Source of the DNA: Deltaproteobacteria bacterium
GTDB taxonomy: Bacteria > Desulfobacterota > Desulfobulbia > Desulfobulbales > SURF-16
NCBI GenBank assembly: GCA_024277655.1
Contig: JAJRUT010000059.1
Location: forward strand, 1-32,754
Reading direction: 5' to 3'
DNA: 32,754 bases
Positions 1 to 8,642 of the stretch are shown here, in pieces. The notes beneath the pieces are model-generated. The model had not been told where the DNA came from. It made no database searches and saw only the letters and a list, made by a program, of their open reading frames with translations. Both the position numbers and the translations under genes were made by a program. Within the stretch, counting starts at the first letter, position 1. Each line of letters starts with the position of its first letter.

Positions 1-516
1 ATCATGGACCACCATCTACAGCATAAAAATATAGCTACCCTTGCCTGTCACTCCTATCCACGCTTTAATAAGGTGAGTCTGGGTAAAGATGGTGAAATCC
101 TGCAGTTTTCGCCCTGCAGTGAGGCCCATAAGCTCGTGGCCTTTACCGGGGTTCATGTTCTTGAATCACATGTTCTGTCTGCTGTTTCTCTTGGTTTCTC
201 CAGTATTCTGGATTGTTATAATGCCTGGATTAAAAAGGGGACACGGGTGCAGGCGATGATGGTGCGGGATCATTTCTGGCTGGATATGGGAACTCCTGCT
301 GACTATCTTGATTTGCACCGCGTTTTGCTCGCCCGCCAGGATTCGCCGTTTCTCGTTCATCCTTCTGTCGAAGTTAAGGATGTTATTTTCAAGGATTGGG
401 TCTCTGTGGGGAAAAATGCTATTTTGGGTAAAGGGTGTCAGCTTGAGCGGGTTGTGGTGTGGGATAATGCCACGGTTGCCCCTGGTGCGTGTTTAAAGGA
501 TACAATTGTCACATGA
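1..516 (+). CDS. Sugar-1-phosphate nucleotidyltransferase, C-terminal part (MurU-like), 5' truncated
   Basis: This is the 3' part of a nucleotidyltransferase gene; the reading frame is open to the left window edge, so the ATG at 4 is probably internal and the N-terminal nucleotide-binding motif is outside the window. The visible part has the FWLDMGTPADYLDLHR motif (about residues 91-106 counted from position 4), typical of the end of the catalytic domain in NDP-sugar pyrophosphorylases. It is followed by short hexapeptide-like repeats (VHPSVEVKDVIFKD, VSVGKNAILGKG, ATVAPGA) of a left-handed beta-helix. The stop overlaps the ATG of the next gene (ATGA), so the two are translationally coupled. 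The neighbour resembles the AmgK sugar kinase, whose known partner is MurU (N-acetylmuramate-1-phosphate uridylyltransferase), hence the suggestion. As I recall, Pseudomonas MurU lacks a beta-helix tail, so a mannose-1-phosphate guanylyltransferase or other NDP-sugar synthase is also possible. The family is clear; the substrate is not. Confidence 0.75.
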   Translation: MMDHHLQHKNIATLACHSYPRFNKVSLGKDGEILQFSPCSEAHKLVAFTGVHVLESHVLSAVSLGFSSILDCYNAWIKKGTRVQAMMVRDHFWLDMGTPADYLDLHRVLLARQDSPFLVHPSVEVKDVIFKDWVSVGKNAILGKGCQLERVVVWDNATVAPGACLKDTIVT

Positions 517-1568
517 ACTCTCACGATATCGTCCATAATGATCATCTGTTTCTCAGGGAGTTCCTGCAGGCTGAGGGCTGGGATATTAGCTTGGCTGATC
601 TTGAAACTCTCCATGGGGATGGCTCTGATCGGCGTTTTTACCGGGTGGGCGGTACTGAGAGGGGGGTGGCTGTTTTTCCTTCTCTTACCCATCCAAAGAG
701 AATGGCAGAGGCGAGGTCAACCTATCTAATTGGTTATCATCTCTCTGATCTCGGTGTTGCCATCCCGAAGGTTATAACCCACCATAGGGATACGGGGTTG
801 GTTATACTTGAAGATGTTGGTGATATCCACTTACAGGCCAAGGTTCGCGATTGTCAAAATTTTGAGGAGAAAACGGCTCTGTACCATGGGGTTGTTGACG
901 CCCTCTTAACGTTTCAGATTGATGGTGTTCGGGGTTTCGATGTGAGAAGCTGTTGGGATAGCCCTAGGTATGATTATGAGCTTATGGTTACCCGGGAGTC
1001 AGATTACTTTCTAAGGGCATTTTGCAAGGATTATGCTGGCAGAAGTTTTGATGAGCCGAGGATTAAAAAAGAGTGCATGGCCATTGCCCATATGGCTTGT
1101 CGGGAGCCTGCCACTTTTTTGTTGCACCGGGACTATCAATCACGGAATTTGATGGTTTATGATGACGAAATCCGGATTATTGATTTTCAGGGTGCCCGTT
1201 TAGGGCCTCTCGCCTATGATCTTGCATCGTTGTTGTTTGATCCCTATGTCAATCTTAGTCCATCAGAAAGAGAGACTATTTTTGAATACTATGTTAAGAG
1301 GGCCAGTTCCCGCTTGTCTCTGGATGTTGATAGCTTCAAACATGGCTATATGTATCTTGCTGTGCAACGGGTTATGCAGATGCTTGGGGCCTTTGGTTTT
1401 TTGACTCTTCACAAGGGGAAGCCTTTCTTTGAACCCTTTATTTTGCCGGCACTTGGGAACCTAAACCTTCTCTTGACACAGCTACCTTGTAAGTATCCTT
1501 TATTACTGGCTCTTGTCAGTGATGTGCAGAAAAGTATCAGGGAATGTCGCAACTTTTTATCCCCCTAA
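513..1568 (+). CDS. amgK: AmgK-like sugar kinase (aminoglycoside phosphotransferase fold)
   Basis: This encodes a 351-residue kinase of the aminoglycoside phosphotransferase (APH) fold. The catalytic motif HRDYQSRN lies at residues 205-212 (catalytic Asp207, metal-binding Asn212), and the DFQGARLGPLAYDLASLL segment (metal-binding Asp224) follows. The DFQ/GP/YDLASL spelling matches AmgK, the anomeric N-acetylmuramate/N-acetylglucosamine kinase of cell-wall recycling. I chose ATG 513, which overlaps the upstream stop as ATGA, over a GTG at 489 that would overlap the upstream gene much further. The upstream nucleotidyltransferase would convert the sugar-1-phosphate product to an NDP-sugar, as MurU does for AmgK. 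Motifs are intact and the length is normal for the family. The kinase call is firm; the exact sugar is inferred from motif spelling and neighbour. Confidence 0.8.
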   Translation: MNSHDIVHNDHLFLREFLQAEGWDISLADLETLHGDGSDRRFYRVGGTERGVAVFPSLTHPKRMAEARSTYLIGYHLSDLGVAIPKVITHHRDTGLVILEDVGDIHLQAKVRDCQNFEEKTALYHGVVDALLTFQIDGVRGFDVRSCWDSPRYDYELMVTRESDYFLRAFCKDYAGRSFDEPRIKKECMAIAHMACREPATFLLHRDYQSRNLMVYDDEIRIIDFQGARLGPLAYDLASLLFDPYVNLSPSERETIFEYYVKRASSRLSLDVDSFKHGYMYLAVQRVMQMLGAFGFLTLHKGKPFFEPFILPALGNLNLLLTQLPCKYPLLLALVSDVQKSIRECRNFLSP

Positions 1569-1658
1569 CCTTTGTGGGGTGGGAATATTTTTTTCAATGG
1601 GGTGGGTTAACCCCGGTTAGCATTGCTGGCTCATTCGAATTTTATTGCAGGGAAAAGC

Positions 1659-3020
1659 ATGGATACAACAATTACCCACAGGGATCATGATGCGTTAATG
1701 GTTGCTCTGGTTGGCAGGCCAAATGTTGGCAAGTCAACTATGTTCAACCGTTTGACAAAATCTAATCTCGCCATTATTGACCCGACCCCGGGTGTCACTC
1801 GTGACCGGCATTATGCCACGGTGACCTGGGATGAGCAGCGTATTATTCTGATTGATACCGGTGGTATCGAGATGGGCGTTGATGGGACGATTTCTGATCA
1901 AATTCAGGAACAGACCTGGGCTGCTATTGAAGAGGCTGATGTTATTCTCCATATTCTCGATGGTGTTGGCGGGATTCTTGCCGAGGATTATGAGGTGGTG
2001 AAACGGTTGCGCAGTTTGCAAAAGCCAGTGCATCATATCGTTAATAAGATTGATGGACCTGAGAAGGAGGAGGAACTCCTATCGCAGTTTTATGAGCTTG
2101 GCATCTATGAGATGCACGGGATGTCAGCTTCCCATGGCTATGGTTTTAAGACTTTTTTTAATGAGTTCTTCGCCTCACTTCCGGTTCCCGATGATCGGAG
2201 TGATATTCCGGAGGAGGCCATTCGGGTGGCCTGTATTGGTCGTCCTAATGTGGGGAAATCGTCCCTTATAAACCGGCTGCTCGGTCAGGATCGGATGATT
2301 GTCTCTGATATCCCCGGGACAACCCGTGATTCGGTGGATAGTCTCTTGACCCGCAAAGGTAACCAGTATCTCCTTATTGATACGGCTGGCATTCGCAAAA
2401 AGGGCAGGGTGAAAGAGAAAATTGAAAAGTTTTCAGTGATGCGCGCTCTCTCTGCCCTTGAACGTTGTGATATCGCTCTACTCTTAATCGACGCTGATGA
2501 GGGGATTACCGAGCAGGATACCAAGGTTATTGGCTATGCCCTTGAGCGTGGTCGTGCCTGTATGATCCTGGTTAATAAGTGGGATCTGGTTGCTGGGGAT
2601 AAAAAGAGAGAAAAATGGATCATGGGTGAGGTTGAGATGGCAACCAAATTTATGCCTTATGCACCTGTCTTTAAAATTTCAGCCTTAAATGGTAACAGAG
2701 TTGGCAAGATTCTTCCCGAGGCAAATCGTCTTTTTAAGCAGTATACAGCTTCTTTTTCCACGGGTGCCTTGAATCAGGTTCTGAAAAAGGCCACAGAGGC
2801 CCATACTCCGCCGCTACATAAAGGTCGCCGTCTAAAGATGTACTATACGACCCAGGTCGCCTCTTCTCCGCCCACCTTTGTTCTTTTTGTCAATTATCCC
2901 AAGGGTGTACATTTTTCCTATCACCGTTTTCTGGTCAATCAGTATCGTGAGCAGTTGGGGCTTGATAAATGTCCGGTTCGGTTATTTTTGCGGGAACGCA
3001 AACGGAAAAAATATGGGTGA
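1659..3020 (+). CDS. der: Ribosome-associated double GTPase Der (EngA)
   Basis: Der is an essential tandem GTPase needed for maturation of the 50S ribosomal subunit. Two G domains are visible. The first has P-loop GRPNVGKS at residues 19-26, DTGG (G3) and NKID at 129-132. The second has GRPNVGKS at 194-201, DTAG and NKWD at 306-309. A C-terminal KH-like domain follows, ending in a basic tail (LRERKRKKYG). I chose ATG 1659 because a GCAGGG ribosome site lies six bases upstream. The next in-frame ATG at 1698, closer to the usual family start, has no such site, and the frame also has a TTG at 1623. The protein is 453 residues with this start, normal for Der. It stands alone between the kinase gene and the convergent dapL. 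All GTPase motifs are intact. Confidence 0.97.
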   Translation: MDTTITHRDHDALMVALVGRPNVGKSTMFNRLTKSNLAIIDPTPGVTRDRHYATVTWDEQRIILIDTGGIEMGVDGTISDQIQEQTWAAIEEADVILHILDGVGGILAEDYEVVKRLRSLQKPVHHIVNKIDGPEKEEELLSQFYELGIYEMHGMSASHGYGFKTFFNEFFASLPVPDDRSDIPEEAIRVACIGRPNVGKSSLINRLLGQDRMIVSDIPGTTRDSVDSLLTRKGNQYLLIDTAGIRKKGRVKEKIEKFSVMRALSALERCDIALLLIDADEGITEQDTKVIGYALERGRACMILVNKWDLVAGDKKREKWIMGEVEMATKFMPYAPVFKISALNGNRVGKILPEANRLFKQYTASFSTGALNQVLKKATEAHTPPLHKGRRLKMYYTTQVASSPPTFVLFVNYPKGVHFSYHRFLVNQYREQLGLDKCPVRLFLRERKRKKYG

Positions 3021-3147
3021 TTTTGTTAAGTAGCTAAGGTGTGATGCGCGGTTTGTTTAATGTTGCAATCTCAACTTCCCCACTTATGCTCTTGCTGAAC
3101 GTAAAGTATTATTTGGATTCAGCACAACATATTTTCTTGCCATTCTA

Positions 3148-3182
3148 CTGAATTCTGGCTTCTGAATCCTGAATCCTGAATC
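3148..3182. repeat. Heptamer tandem repeat (about five CTGAATC-like units)
   Basis: Five consecutive 7-base units lie between the convergent der and dapL genes: CTGAATT, CTGGCTT, then CTGAATC three times. The last three are identical. The surrounding intergenic stretch (3021-3278) has no coding potential; it also contains a short palindrome (ATAACC-G-GGTTAT near 3225). No T-run terminator is obvious for either convergent gene. Confidence 0.75.
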
Positions 3183-3278
3183 CAAAATACGCGACTTTGC
3201 ATTGACTCGCAAACAACCTCAAAATAACCGGGTTATACATCCAAGTGGGAAAGTTGAGTAATGATGTCTATGGCTGTC

Positions 3279-4505
3279 CTAGCCAAGTTCTGTCTTGATT
3301 CGATCCATGGCCTGTACCACGTTTTCATAGCTGTTAAAGGCGGATAAACGGATATATCCCTGGCCGCATTTGCCAAAACCAGCACCTGGGGTACACACCA
3401 CCCCTGTCTTGTCGAGGAGAAGATCGAAAAACTCCCATGAGTCACGACCCTGCCCGTCAATCCAGATATAGGGCGAGTCATCGCCGCCAACGGAGCTAAA
3501 GCCTAGTGCGGTGATGGCCTCTTTGATATGGTGGGCATTTCTTAAATAATAATCAGTTAACTCCCTGATCTGTTTCTTGCCTTCCGGAGAATAGGCTGCT
3601 GCTGCGGCTTTTTGAATGGGATAGGATACGCCGTTAAATTTGGTGCAGTGTCTGCGGTTCCATAATGGGTGGATATGCTGTTTATTGCCCTTGGAATCGT
3701 AAGCAACGCACTCTTTGGGGACAACGGTATAGGCGCAGCGGGTGCCTGTGAAACCGGCATTTTTGGAAAAGCTCCTAAATTCAATGGCAACCTCACGAGC
3801 GCCTTCAATTTCAAAGATTGATTTTGGCAGATCAGGGTTGCGGATAAAGGCTTCGTAGGCGGCGTCAAATAAGATTAGTGCCTTGTTTCTGTGGGCATAA
3901 TCAACCCAGGTTTTTAGTTCATCCTTGGTGGCTGTTGTGCCGGTGGGGTTGTTGGGGAAGCAGAGATAGATAAGATCCACCGGTTCTTTGGGGAGATCCG
4001 GGACGAAGTTGTTTTCTTTTACGCAGTCAAGATAGGTTATGCCCTGGTAGCGACCATCGGCAAAGCTGCCTGTTCGTCCAGCCATCACATTTGTATCAAG
4101 ATATACGGGATATACCGGGTCTGGTAGGGCAACCTTTATATCTGTGGTGAATAGCTCCTGGATATTGCCGGTGTCGCATTTCGCCCCGTCACTGACAAAG
4201 ATTTCGTCGGCTGAAACTTCAGCACCCTGGTCTATAAAGTCATGTTTGGCAATGGCTTCCCTTAAAAAATCATAGCCTTGCTCCGGCCCATATCCCCTAA
4301 AGGAACTATCCTCAGCCATTTCCGCAACACCAGCCTGCATGGCTTTAATGCACGCCTCAGGTAAAGCCCTTGTTACATCGCCAATGCCGAGACGGATGAT
4401 ATCCTTGTCGGGGTTGTTTTCCTGATAGGTGTCGACGCGCTTGGCGATATCAGAAAAGAGATAGGATGCTTGCAGTTTTAGATAATGTTCATTGATGGTA
4501 ATCAT
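3279..4505 (-). CDS. dapL: LL-diaminopimelate aminotransferase DapL
   Basis: DapL converts tetrahydrodipicolinate directly to LL-diaminopimelate using glutamate and pyridoxal phosphate, bypassing the acylated DapD/C/E route to lysine and peptidoglycan precursors. The 408-residue product is full length. Visible family features are [10 protein letters not shown] (residues 40-49), [17 protein letters not shown] (69-85), FPNNPTGT (183-190), and the PLP-lysine motif [12 protein letters not shown] with Lys248. It is transcribed on the minus strand, divergently from hisHF. A promoter is visible upstream (4563-4591), and the leader carries a C9 run (plus-strand G9 at 4524-4532) shortly before the start codon. 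The ribosome site is weak (TGGAA). DapL is known from plants, Chlamydiae, cyanobacteria and many Desulfobacterota, which fits the inferred host. Confidence 0.96.
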   Translation of the reverse strand: MITINEHYLKLQASYLFSDIAKRVDTYQENNPDKDIIRLGIGDVTRALPEACIKAMQAGVAEMAEDSSFRGYGPEQGYDFLREAIAKHDFIDQGAEVSADEIFVSDGAKCDTGNIQELFTTDIKVALPDPVYPVYLDTNVMAGRTGSFADGRYQGITYLDCVKENNFVPDLPKEPVDLIYLCFPNNPTGTTATKDELKTWVDYAHRNKALILFDAAYEAFIRNPDLPKSIFEIEGAREVAIEFRSFSKNAGFTGTRCAYTVVPKECVAYDSKGNKQHIHPLWNRRHCTKFNGVSYPIQKAAAAAYSPEGKKQIRELTDYYLRNAHHIKEAITALGFSSVGGDDSPYIWIDGQGRDSWEFFDLLLDKTGVVCTPGAGFGKCGQGYIRLSAFNSYENVVQAMDRIKTELG

Positions 4506-4562
4506 AAAAGTTCCAGTTTAATTGGGGGGGGGTAGCTTGGATAGCCTAAGGTATACTTGAAC

Positions 4563-4591
4563 TCTATATTATAAAGGGGGGGCTCTGTCAA
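4563..4591 (-). promoter_or_regulatory. Sigma70-type promoter of dapL
   Basis: On the minus strand a perfect -35 box TTGACA (4591-4586) is followed after 17 bases by TATAGA (4568-4563) as the -10 box. Transcription would start about 50 bases before the dapL ATG. The spacer contains a run of seven C (plus-strand G7 at 4576-4582), which is unusual. An alternative -10, TATAAT, overlaps but would leave only a 12-base spacer. Confidence 0.6.
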
Positions 4592-4604
4592 TTATGAGTC
4601 TTGG

Positions 4605-4631
4605 TTTGGCCCGGAAAATAATGGGGCCAAA
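4605..4631. promoter_or_regulatory. Inverted repeat, possible operator between dapL and hisHF
   Basis: Perfect 8-base arms TTTGGCCC (4605-4612) and GGGCCAAA (4624-4631) are separated by 11 bases. The arm centres are 19 bases apart, about two helical turns, as expected for a dimeric regulator site. It lies in the divergent intergenic region about 90 bases before hisHF and just upstream of the dapL -35 box. No T-run follows on the plus strand, so a terminator is unlikely. The regulator is unknown. Confidence 0.4.
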
Positions 4632-4716
4632 TTTGCTAAAATCAAAAGTGGAATTATCCGCCTTCTCCTGCTATACTCCCTCGTCTTCGTGAAAAGGTAT
4701 TTAACTTACAGGAAAT

Positions 4717-6306
4717 ATGATGATAACTCTCCTAGATTATGGCGCGGGTAATGTCAGAAGTGTCCGCAATGCCATCAAAAAACTTGGTGCCGAGGTGCAG
4801 GATGTGACCTGTGCCGCTGATATTATAAAGGCTGAAAAACTGGTCTTCCCCGGCGTGGGTAGTTTTGGTCATGCCATGGAACGTTTGCAACGTCTTGGTT
4901 ATATAGAGCCACTTCTTGCCCATATCCATGCTGATAAGCCATTCTTGGGTATTTGTCTTGGTTTGCAGACCCTGTTTGACTCAAGTGATGAGTCTTTGGG
5001 GGTTAAAGGGCTTGGTGTTGTACCAGGTAATGTCGGCCGGTTTCCGGAAGGGGAGTTGTCGGTGCCACAGATCGGCTGGAATGGGGTCAATCTGCATCAG
5101 GATTCGCCCCTTTTTAGGGGGCATACTGATGAGAAACTTTATTTTGTCCATTCGTTTCGGGCAACTGCAAATAAGGCCAATAAGGAGTGGTTGTTGACCA
5201 CTACAAATTACGGTGAAGAGTTTATATCCGGTGTGCAAAGGGGCAATGTCTGTGCCTTTCAGTTTCATCCTGAAAAAAGTGGTAAGGCTGGGCTTAATCT
5301 CTTTGCCAACTTTCTTGAGAATCAGTCACTGACTGTTATTGGTAAAGCTGTCACAAAGACATCTGTTGAAACGGCGATAGCTCGGCGAATTGTGGCCTGC
5401 CTTGATGTTAGGGCCAATGATAATGGTGACTTGGTGGTTACCAAGGGTGATCAGTATGATGTTCGTGAAGAGGGTGAGGTGCGGAATTTAGGTAAACCTG
5501 TGGAGCTTGCCAAGCGTTATTATGAAGAGGGTGCCGATGAGATCACCTTTTTAAATATCACCGGTTTTCGTGATTTCCCCATGGAAGATCAGCCCATGAT
5601 TGAGGTTCTGCGTCGCACCTCGGAAAATGTTTTTGTGCCGCTCTGTATTGGTGGAGGGATCCGCGAATTTACCGATGCCAATGGCAAGGAATACACCGCA
5701 CTTGATGTGGCCACCGAGTATTTCAGGTCGGGGGCGGATAAAATAAGTATCGGTAGTGATGCGGTGTACACGGTGGAGGAGTTTCTTGAGACCGGGCAAA
5801 AGAGTGGTAAAAGCTCCATTGAGCAAATTTCCAAGGTGTATGGGGCCCAAGCCGTGGTGATCTCGGTTGATCCCCGCCGTGTTTACGTTAATTCCCCGGA
5901 TGAAACCAGCCATACCACCATCAAAACGGTAACCCCAGGCCCAAATGGTGAGGAGTATTGCTGGTATCAATGTACGGTGCGGGGAGGTCGCGAGGGACGT
6001 GATATTGACGCAGTGCAACTGGCATCCTGTAGTCAGGGTCTTGGGGCGGGAGAGATCCTGCTTAACTGCATCGACAAGGATGGTACGAACTCCGGATTTG
6101 ATCTGGAACTGATTAACCTTGTGAAAAGCCATGTCTCGATTCCCGTCATCGCCTCGAGTGGTGCGGGATGTCCTGGGGATTTCAGTGAAGTCTTTAAAGG
6201 AACCAAGGCGGAAGCGGCCCTTGCTGCCGGCATCTTCCATCGTCGGGAAGTGCCCATTGCCAAGGTGAAAGAGCAGATGCGCCTTGATAAAATTGAAACA
6301 AGGTAG
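4717..6306 (+). CDS. hisHF: Bifunctional imidazole glycerol phosphate synthase HisHF, eukaryote-type fusion
   Basis: This single 529-residue chain carries out both halves of the fifth histidine-pathway step: glutaminase (HisH) and cyclase (HisF), making IGP and AICAR from PRFAR and glutamine. Residues 1-205 are a class I glutamine amidotransferase with FLGICLG (nucleophile Cys80) and FQFHPEKSG (His184, Glu186). After a short linker, residues about 222-520 form the HisF barrel with catalytic Asp230 (ACLD) and Asp385 (SVDPRR). The HisF half carries long insertions around residues 320-330, 355-375 and 395-430, including [17 protein letters not shown]. These match the yeast HIS7/plant HISN4 fusion rather than ordinary bacterial HisF. 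Two ATGs (4717, 4720) are possible; AGGA at 4710-4713 is better spaced for 4720. No other his gene is nearby; the downstream partner is a YjbQ protein six bases away. Confidence 0.93.
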   Translation: MMITLLDYGAGNVRSVRNAIKKLGAEVQDVTCAADIIKAEKLVFPGVGSFGHAMERLQRLGYIEPLLAHIHADKPFLGICLGLQTLFDSSDESLGVKGLGVVPGNVGRFPEGELSVPQIGWNGVNLHQDSPLFRGHTDEKLYFVHSFRATANKANKEWLLTTTNYGEEFISGVQRGNVCAFQFHPEKSGKAGLNLFANFLENQSLTVIGKAVTKTSVETAIARRIVACLDVRANDNGDLVVTKGDQYDVREEGEVRNLGKPVELAKRYYEEGADEITFLNITGFRDFPMEDQPMIEVLRRTSENVFVPLCIGGGIREFTDANGKEYTALDVATEYFRSGADKISIGSDAVYTVEEFLETGQKSGKSSIEQISKVYGAQAVVISVDPRRVYVNSPDETSHTTIKTVTPGPNGEEYCWYQCTVRGGREGRDIDAVQLASCSQGLGAGEILLNCIDKDGTNSGFDLELINLVKSHVSIPVIASSGAGCPGDFSEVFKGTKAEAALAAGIFHRREVPIAKVKEQMRLDKIETR

Positions 6307-6311
6307 GCTGT

Positions 6312-6728
6312 ATGAAGAGCTATCATAAGGAGCTGTGGTTTGATATTCCAGGTCGGAGGGCTTTTGTCAATATTACTCCTGATGTGGAGCAATGCCTTGG
6401 CGAAAGTGGTATCCGCGAAGGCTTATGTCTGGTGAATGCCATGCACATTACGGCCTCTGTCTTTATCAATGATGATGAGCCTGGTCTCCATCATGACTAT
6501 GAGGTGTGGCTTGAAAAACTGGCACCACATGCCCCCACCAGTCAGTACCTGCATAACGGCTACGAGGATAATGGTGATGCCCATTTAAAGCGGCAGGTCA
6601 TGGGGCGCGAGGTGACGGTGGCTATCACCGATGGTAAACTTCATTTTGGCACCTGGGAGCAGATTTTCTATGGGGAGTTTGATGGCGGACGCAGAAAGCG
6701 GGTGCTTGTCAAAATTATTGGTGAGTAG
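6312..6728 (+). CDS. YjbQ/UPF0047 family protein
   Basis: This 138-residue protein belongs to the UPF0047 (YjbQ) family. Characteristic blocks are [19 protein letters not shown] near the middle, the [18 protein letters not shown] block, and the C-terminal [21 protein letters not shown] segment. The conserved histidines, acidic residues and the GTW-Q/E-x-I-F/Y pattern are present. Members are annotated as secondary thiamine-phosphate synthases because a family member can complement thiE loss when overproduced; the physiological role is unsettled. It starts five bases after the hisHF stop and is almost certainly co-transcribed. The operon ends at the strong terminator at 6765. The family call is secure, the function is not. 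Confidence 0.9.
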   Translation: MKSYHKELWFDIPGRRAFVNITPDVEQCLGESGIREGLCLVNAMHITASVFINDDEPGLHHDYEVWLEKLAPHAPTSQYLHNGYEDNGDAHLKRQVMGREVTVAITDGKLHFGTWEQIFYGEFDGGRRKRVLVKIIGE

Positions 6729-6764
6729 TTTTCGCCGGTTTTAACAAGATCCTCTAAAAAAAAC

Positions 6765-6795
6765 AGGGTGATGGCTTTGGCCGTCACCCTTTTTT
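6765..6795. terminator. Bidirectional intrinsic terminator
   Basis: An 11-base-pair stem (AGGGTGATGGC with GCCGTCACCCT, one G-T pair) with a four-base loop TTTG is followed by six T on the plus strand. It is preceded by about nine A (6755-6763), which give a U-run on the minus-strand transcript. The right arm overlaps the stop codon of the convergent radical SAM gene (6784-6786). It therefore serves both hisHF-yjbQ and the radical SAM gene. Confidence 0.85.
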
Positions 6796-8448
6796 ATGGT
6801 CAAAAACGAGGATTTTTGCCTGTTTAAAGATGGCTGTCCGTTCCTCCGGTGGGGGCAGAAAACAGAGGGTTTTGCCTGATGTTGTCTCTGGAAAGATCGT
6901 CTGGACAGTTTCTTTTGAGAAGTAGGCAAATTCAGCCTGGCGGAAAAAGAGATTGCGCTCCTTGTAGGTGTAGTGGTTGGGATGGTTCTGCGGGCTGTTT
7001 TGATATATCTTGGCCTTTAATTCTTTTAAGTTTAATTGCGGCAGGTGATCTGGGAGTTTGCGCATGCCGGAGTGGAGCCAGCAAAATTGCAGAATTTCCA
7101 GGTATTGACCTAGGTCATTTCTTTCTTCTCCCGCCTTGACTAGCATCTCACCTAGTAGCTTTTGGGTGGCTGCTTTGCTGAAAAAATCGTGCTTCTTGCA
7201 GGTGTGCAGGAGGTGCAAAAAGAAGTCAAATCCACACTCTCCCTGGAAGCGCAGGTAGGTGAAGAGTGGTTTGAAAAAGTGGGTATTGTAGAACTTTTCA
7301 ACACATTCACCAAACCAGTATAGTTCTTTTAGCTCCTCCGGTGTGAGATAGGGGGTGGCCAGCAGTTCGTAGGGTGGATGGCTTGATGGAATCAGTTCCG
7401 GGTGGTCGATGGAGATCGGGGTGTCGGGTAATATCTTTAACAAACCCATCTGGATATAGTGACACCCTGTATCGAACACATCGTTAAATGACTGCCTGTA
7501 GGTGGTATACGTTTCATGGGGCAGGCCAAGGATGAGATCCACGTGAAGGTGGATGGTGTCAAGGGCGACAAGCTTTTTGATGTTGGCAAGGGCGGTGGCT
7601 GTGTCTGTCTTTCTTTTGACCTGTTGCAGGGTTTTGGGATTGGTGGATTGTAGGCCGATCTCAAATTGAAAACGGTTAACCTGTGCCTTTGCGAGGACAG
7701 TAAACATGGCAGGGGTGAAGAGATCCGGGGCGATCTCAAAATGAAAATGGCAGGGTGTGTCAAGGTCAATAATGTACTGCCACAGTTCGGTGGTTCTTGT
7801 GGTAATGGCGTTAAAGGTGCGGTCAATAAAACGGATGATTTTAGGGTTATGTTCAAGGATTTCAGTTAACTCTTGTGTTACCTGTTGCCTAGGAAGGTGA
7901 CGCAGATTGGTGGCGGTTGCTGACAGGCAGTATGAACACTGGAAGGGGCATCCCCTTGAAGATTCGTAGTATATGTGACGATTGGCAAGGTGGCTTGCAA
8001 AGTCGCTAGGCTGGTAGGGGCTGTGAAAGTCTGTTGAGGTCGTGGCCTCGTAGAATTTTTGTAATTTGCCACTGGTAAGATCGGTGTAGAAGTTGGCGCT
8101 AAGGCCCTCAACTTCCCCTTTGATTAGGCAGAGCTTTGGGTGGGAGATTTGTAATTGCTTGGCCTCAGGCCCACCAATGATGATTTGGGTTGCCGCCGAC
8201 ATTCGTTTCAAATCACCTATAAATCGTTTGATTCTTTTGTGATTCCAGATGTAGACTGAAAAGCAGATTATGTCTGGCTGCTGGTCGGTCAGATCAAGCA
8301 GGGCATCGTAATAGGAGTCGTTAATGGTTTGTTGGCACAGGGAAATTGTGGCTGACGGGATGTTTTTATGAAAACTTTCGCGGACGTAAAAGAGAGACAG
8401 GGTTGAGTGGGTGAATCGGCCATTACAGCCAAGTAATTTTATATGCAT
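6784..8448 (-). CDS. B12-binding-type radical SAM protein with C-terminal DUF4080-like region
   Basis: This 554-residue protein has an N-terminal Rossmann-like B12-binding-type domain (about residues 1-130; start MHIKLLGCNGRFTHSTLSLFY). A radical SAM domain follows, with the cluster-binding motif CPFQCSYC giving Cys167, Cys171 and Cys174. Downstream segments such as IRFIDRTFNA, FEIGLQSTNPKTLQQV and LILGLPHET are typical of the radical SAM barrel. The C-terminal 200 residues resemble the DUF4080 extension found in uncharacterised members. The usual DxHxxG cobalamin-ligand motif is not seen, so cobalamin may be bound base-on or not at all. The substrate is unknown. The gene stands alone on the minus strand, convergent with hisHF-yjbQ and divergent from mlaE. 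Confidence 0.85.
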   Translation of the reverse strand: MHIKLLGCNGRFTHSTLSLFYVRESFHKNIPSATISLCQQTINDSYYDALLDLTDQQPDIICFSVYIWNHKRIKRFIGDLKRMSAATQIIIGGPEAKQLQISHPKLCLIKGEVEGLSANFYTDLTSGKLQKFYEATTSTDFHSPYQPSDFASHLANRHIYYESSRGCPFQCSYCLSATATNLRHLPRQQVTQELTEILEHNPKIIRFIDRTFNAITTRTTELWQYIIDLDTPCHFHFEIAPDLFTPAMFTVLAKAQVNRFQFEIGLQSTNPKTLQQVKRKTDTATALANIKKLVALDTIHLHVDLILGLPHETYTTYRQSFNDVFDTGCHYIQMGLLKILPDTPISIDHPELIPSSHPPYELLATPYLTPEELKELYWFGECVEKFYNTHFFKPLFTYLRFQGECGFDFFLHLLHTCKKHDFFSKAATQKLLGEMLVKAGEERNDLGQYLEILQFCWLHSGMRKLPDHLPQLNLKELKAKIYQNSPQNHPNHYTYKERNLFFRQAEFAYFSKETVQTIFPETTSGKTLCFLPPPEERTAIFKQAKILVFDHKKG

Positions 8449-8642
8449 GGTGGGGTCAGGGTGGTTCTTTTGATGGATTTTGCTATTTTATTATTGTTTA
8501 GTATATAGTAAGTAATTCCTTAAATTGCAAAATATCCGGAGTCGTTGCCTGCAATAATGTCTCTGGTTGAGTTGTTTTTAGGCATTTTTTTTTGTGCTGG
8601 ATATACCTTTAATGTTCTAAATTTTATAATGGGGCTTGATGG

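Noticed and set aside
1561..1640. Terminator between amgK and der
   Set aside because: Several C/G runs and a GGGTTAACCC palindrome are present, but no stem of useful length is directly followed by a T-run.
5551..6240. Long minus-strand open frame (229 codons) opposite hisHF
   Set aside because: It lies wholly inside the well-supported hisHF gene, its translation resembles no family, and it has no ribosome site; it is a codon-bias shadow.
8625..8630. TATAAT just before mlaE as a -10 box
   Set aside because: It is only 13 bases before the start codon and has no -35 box at the right distance, so the transcript would be almost leaderless.
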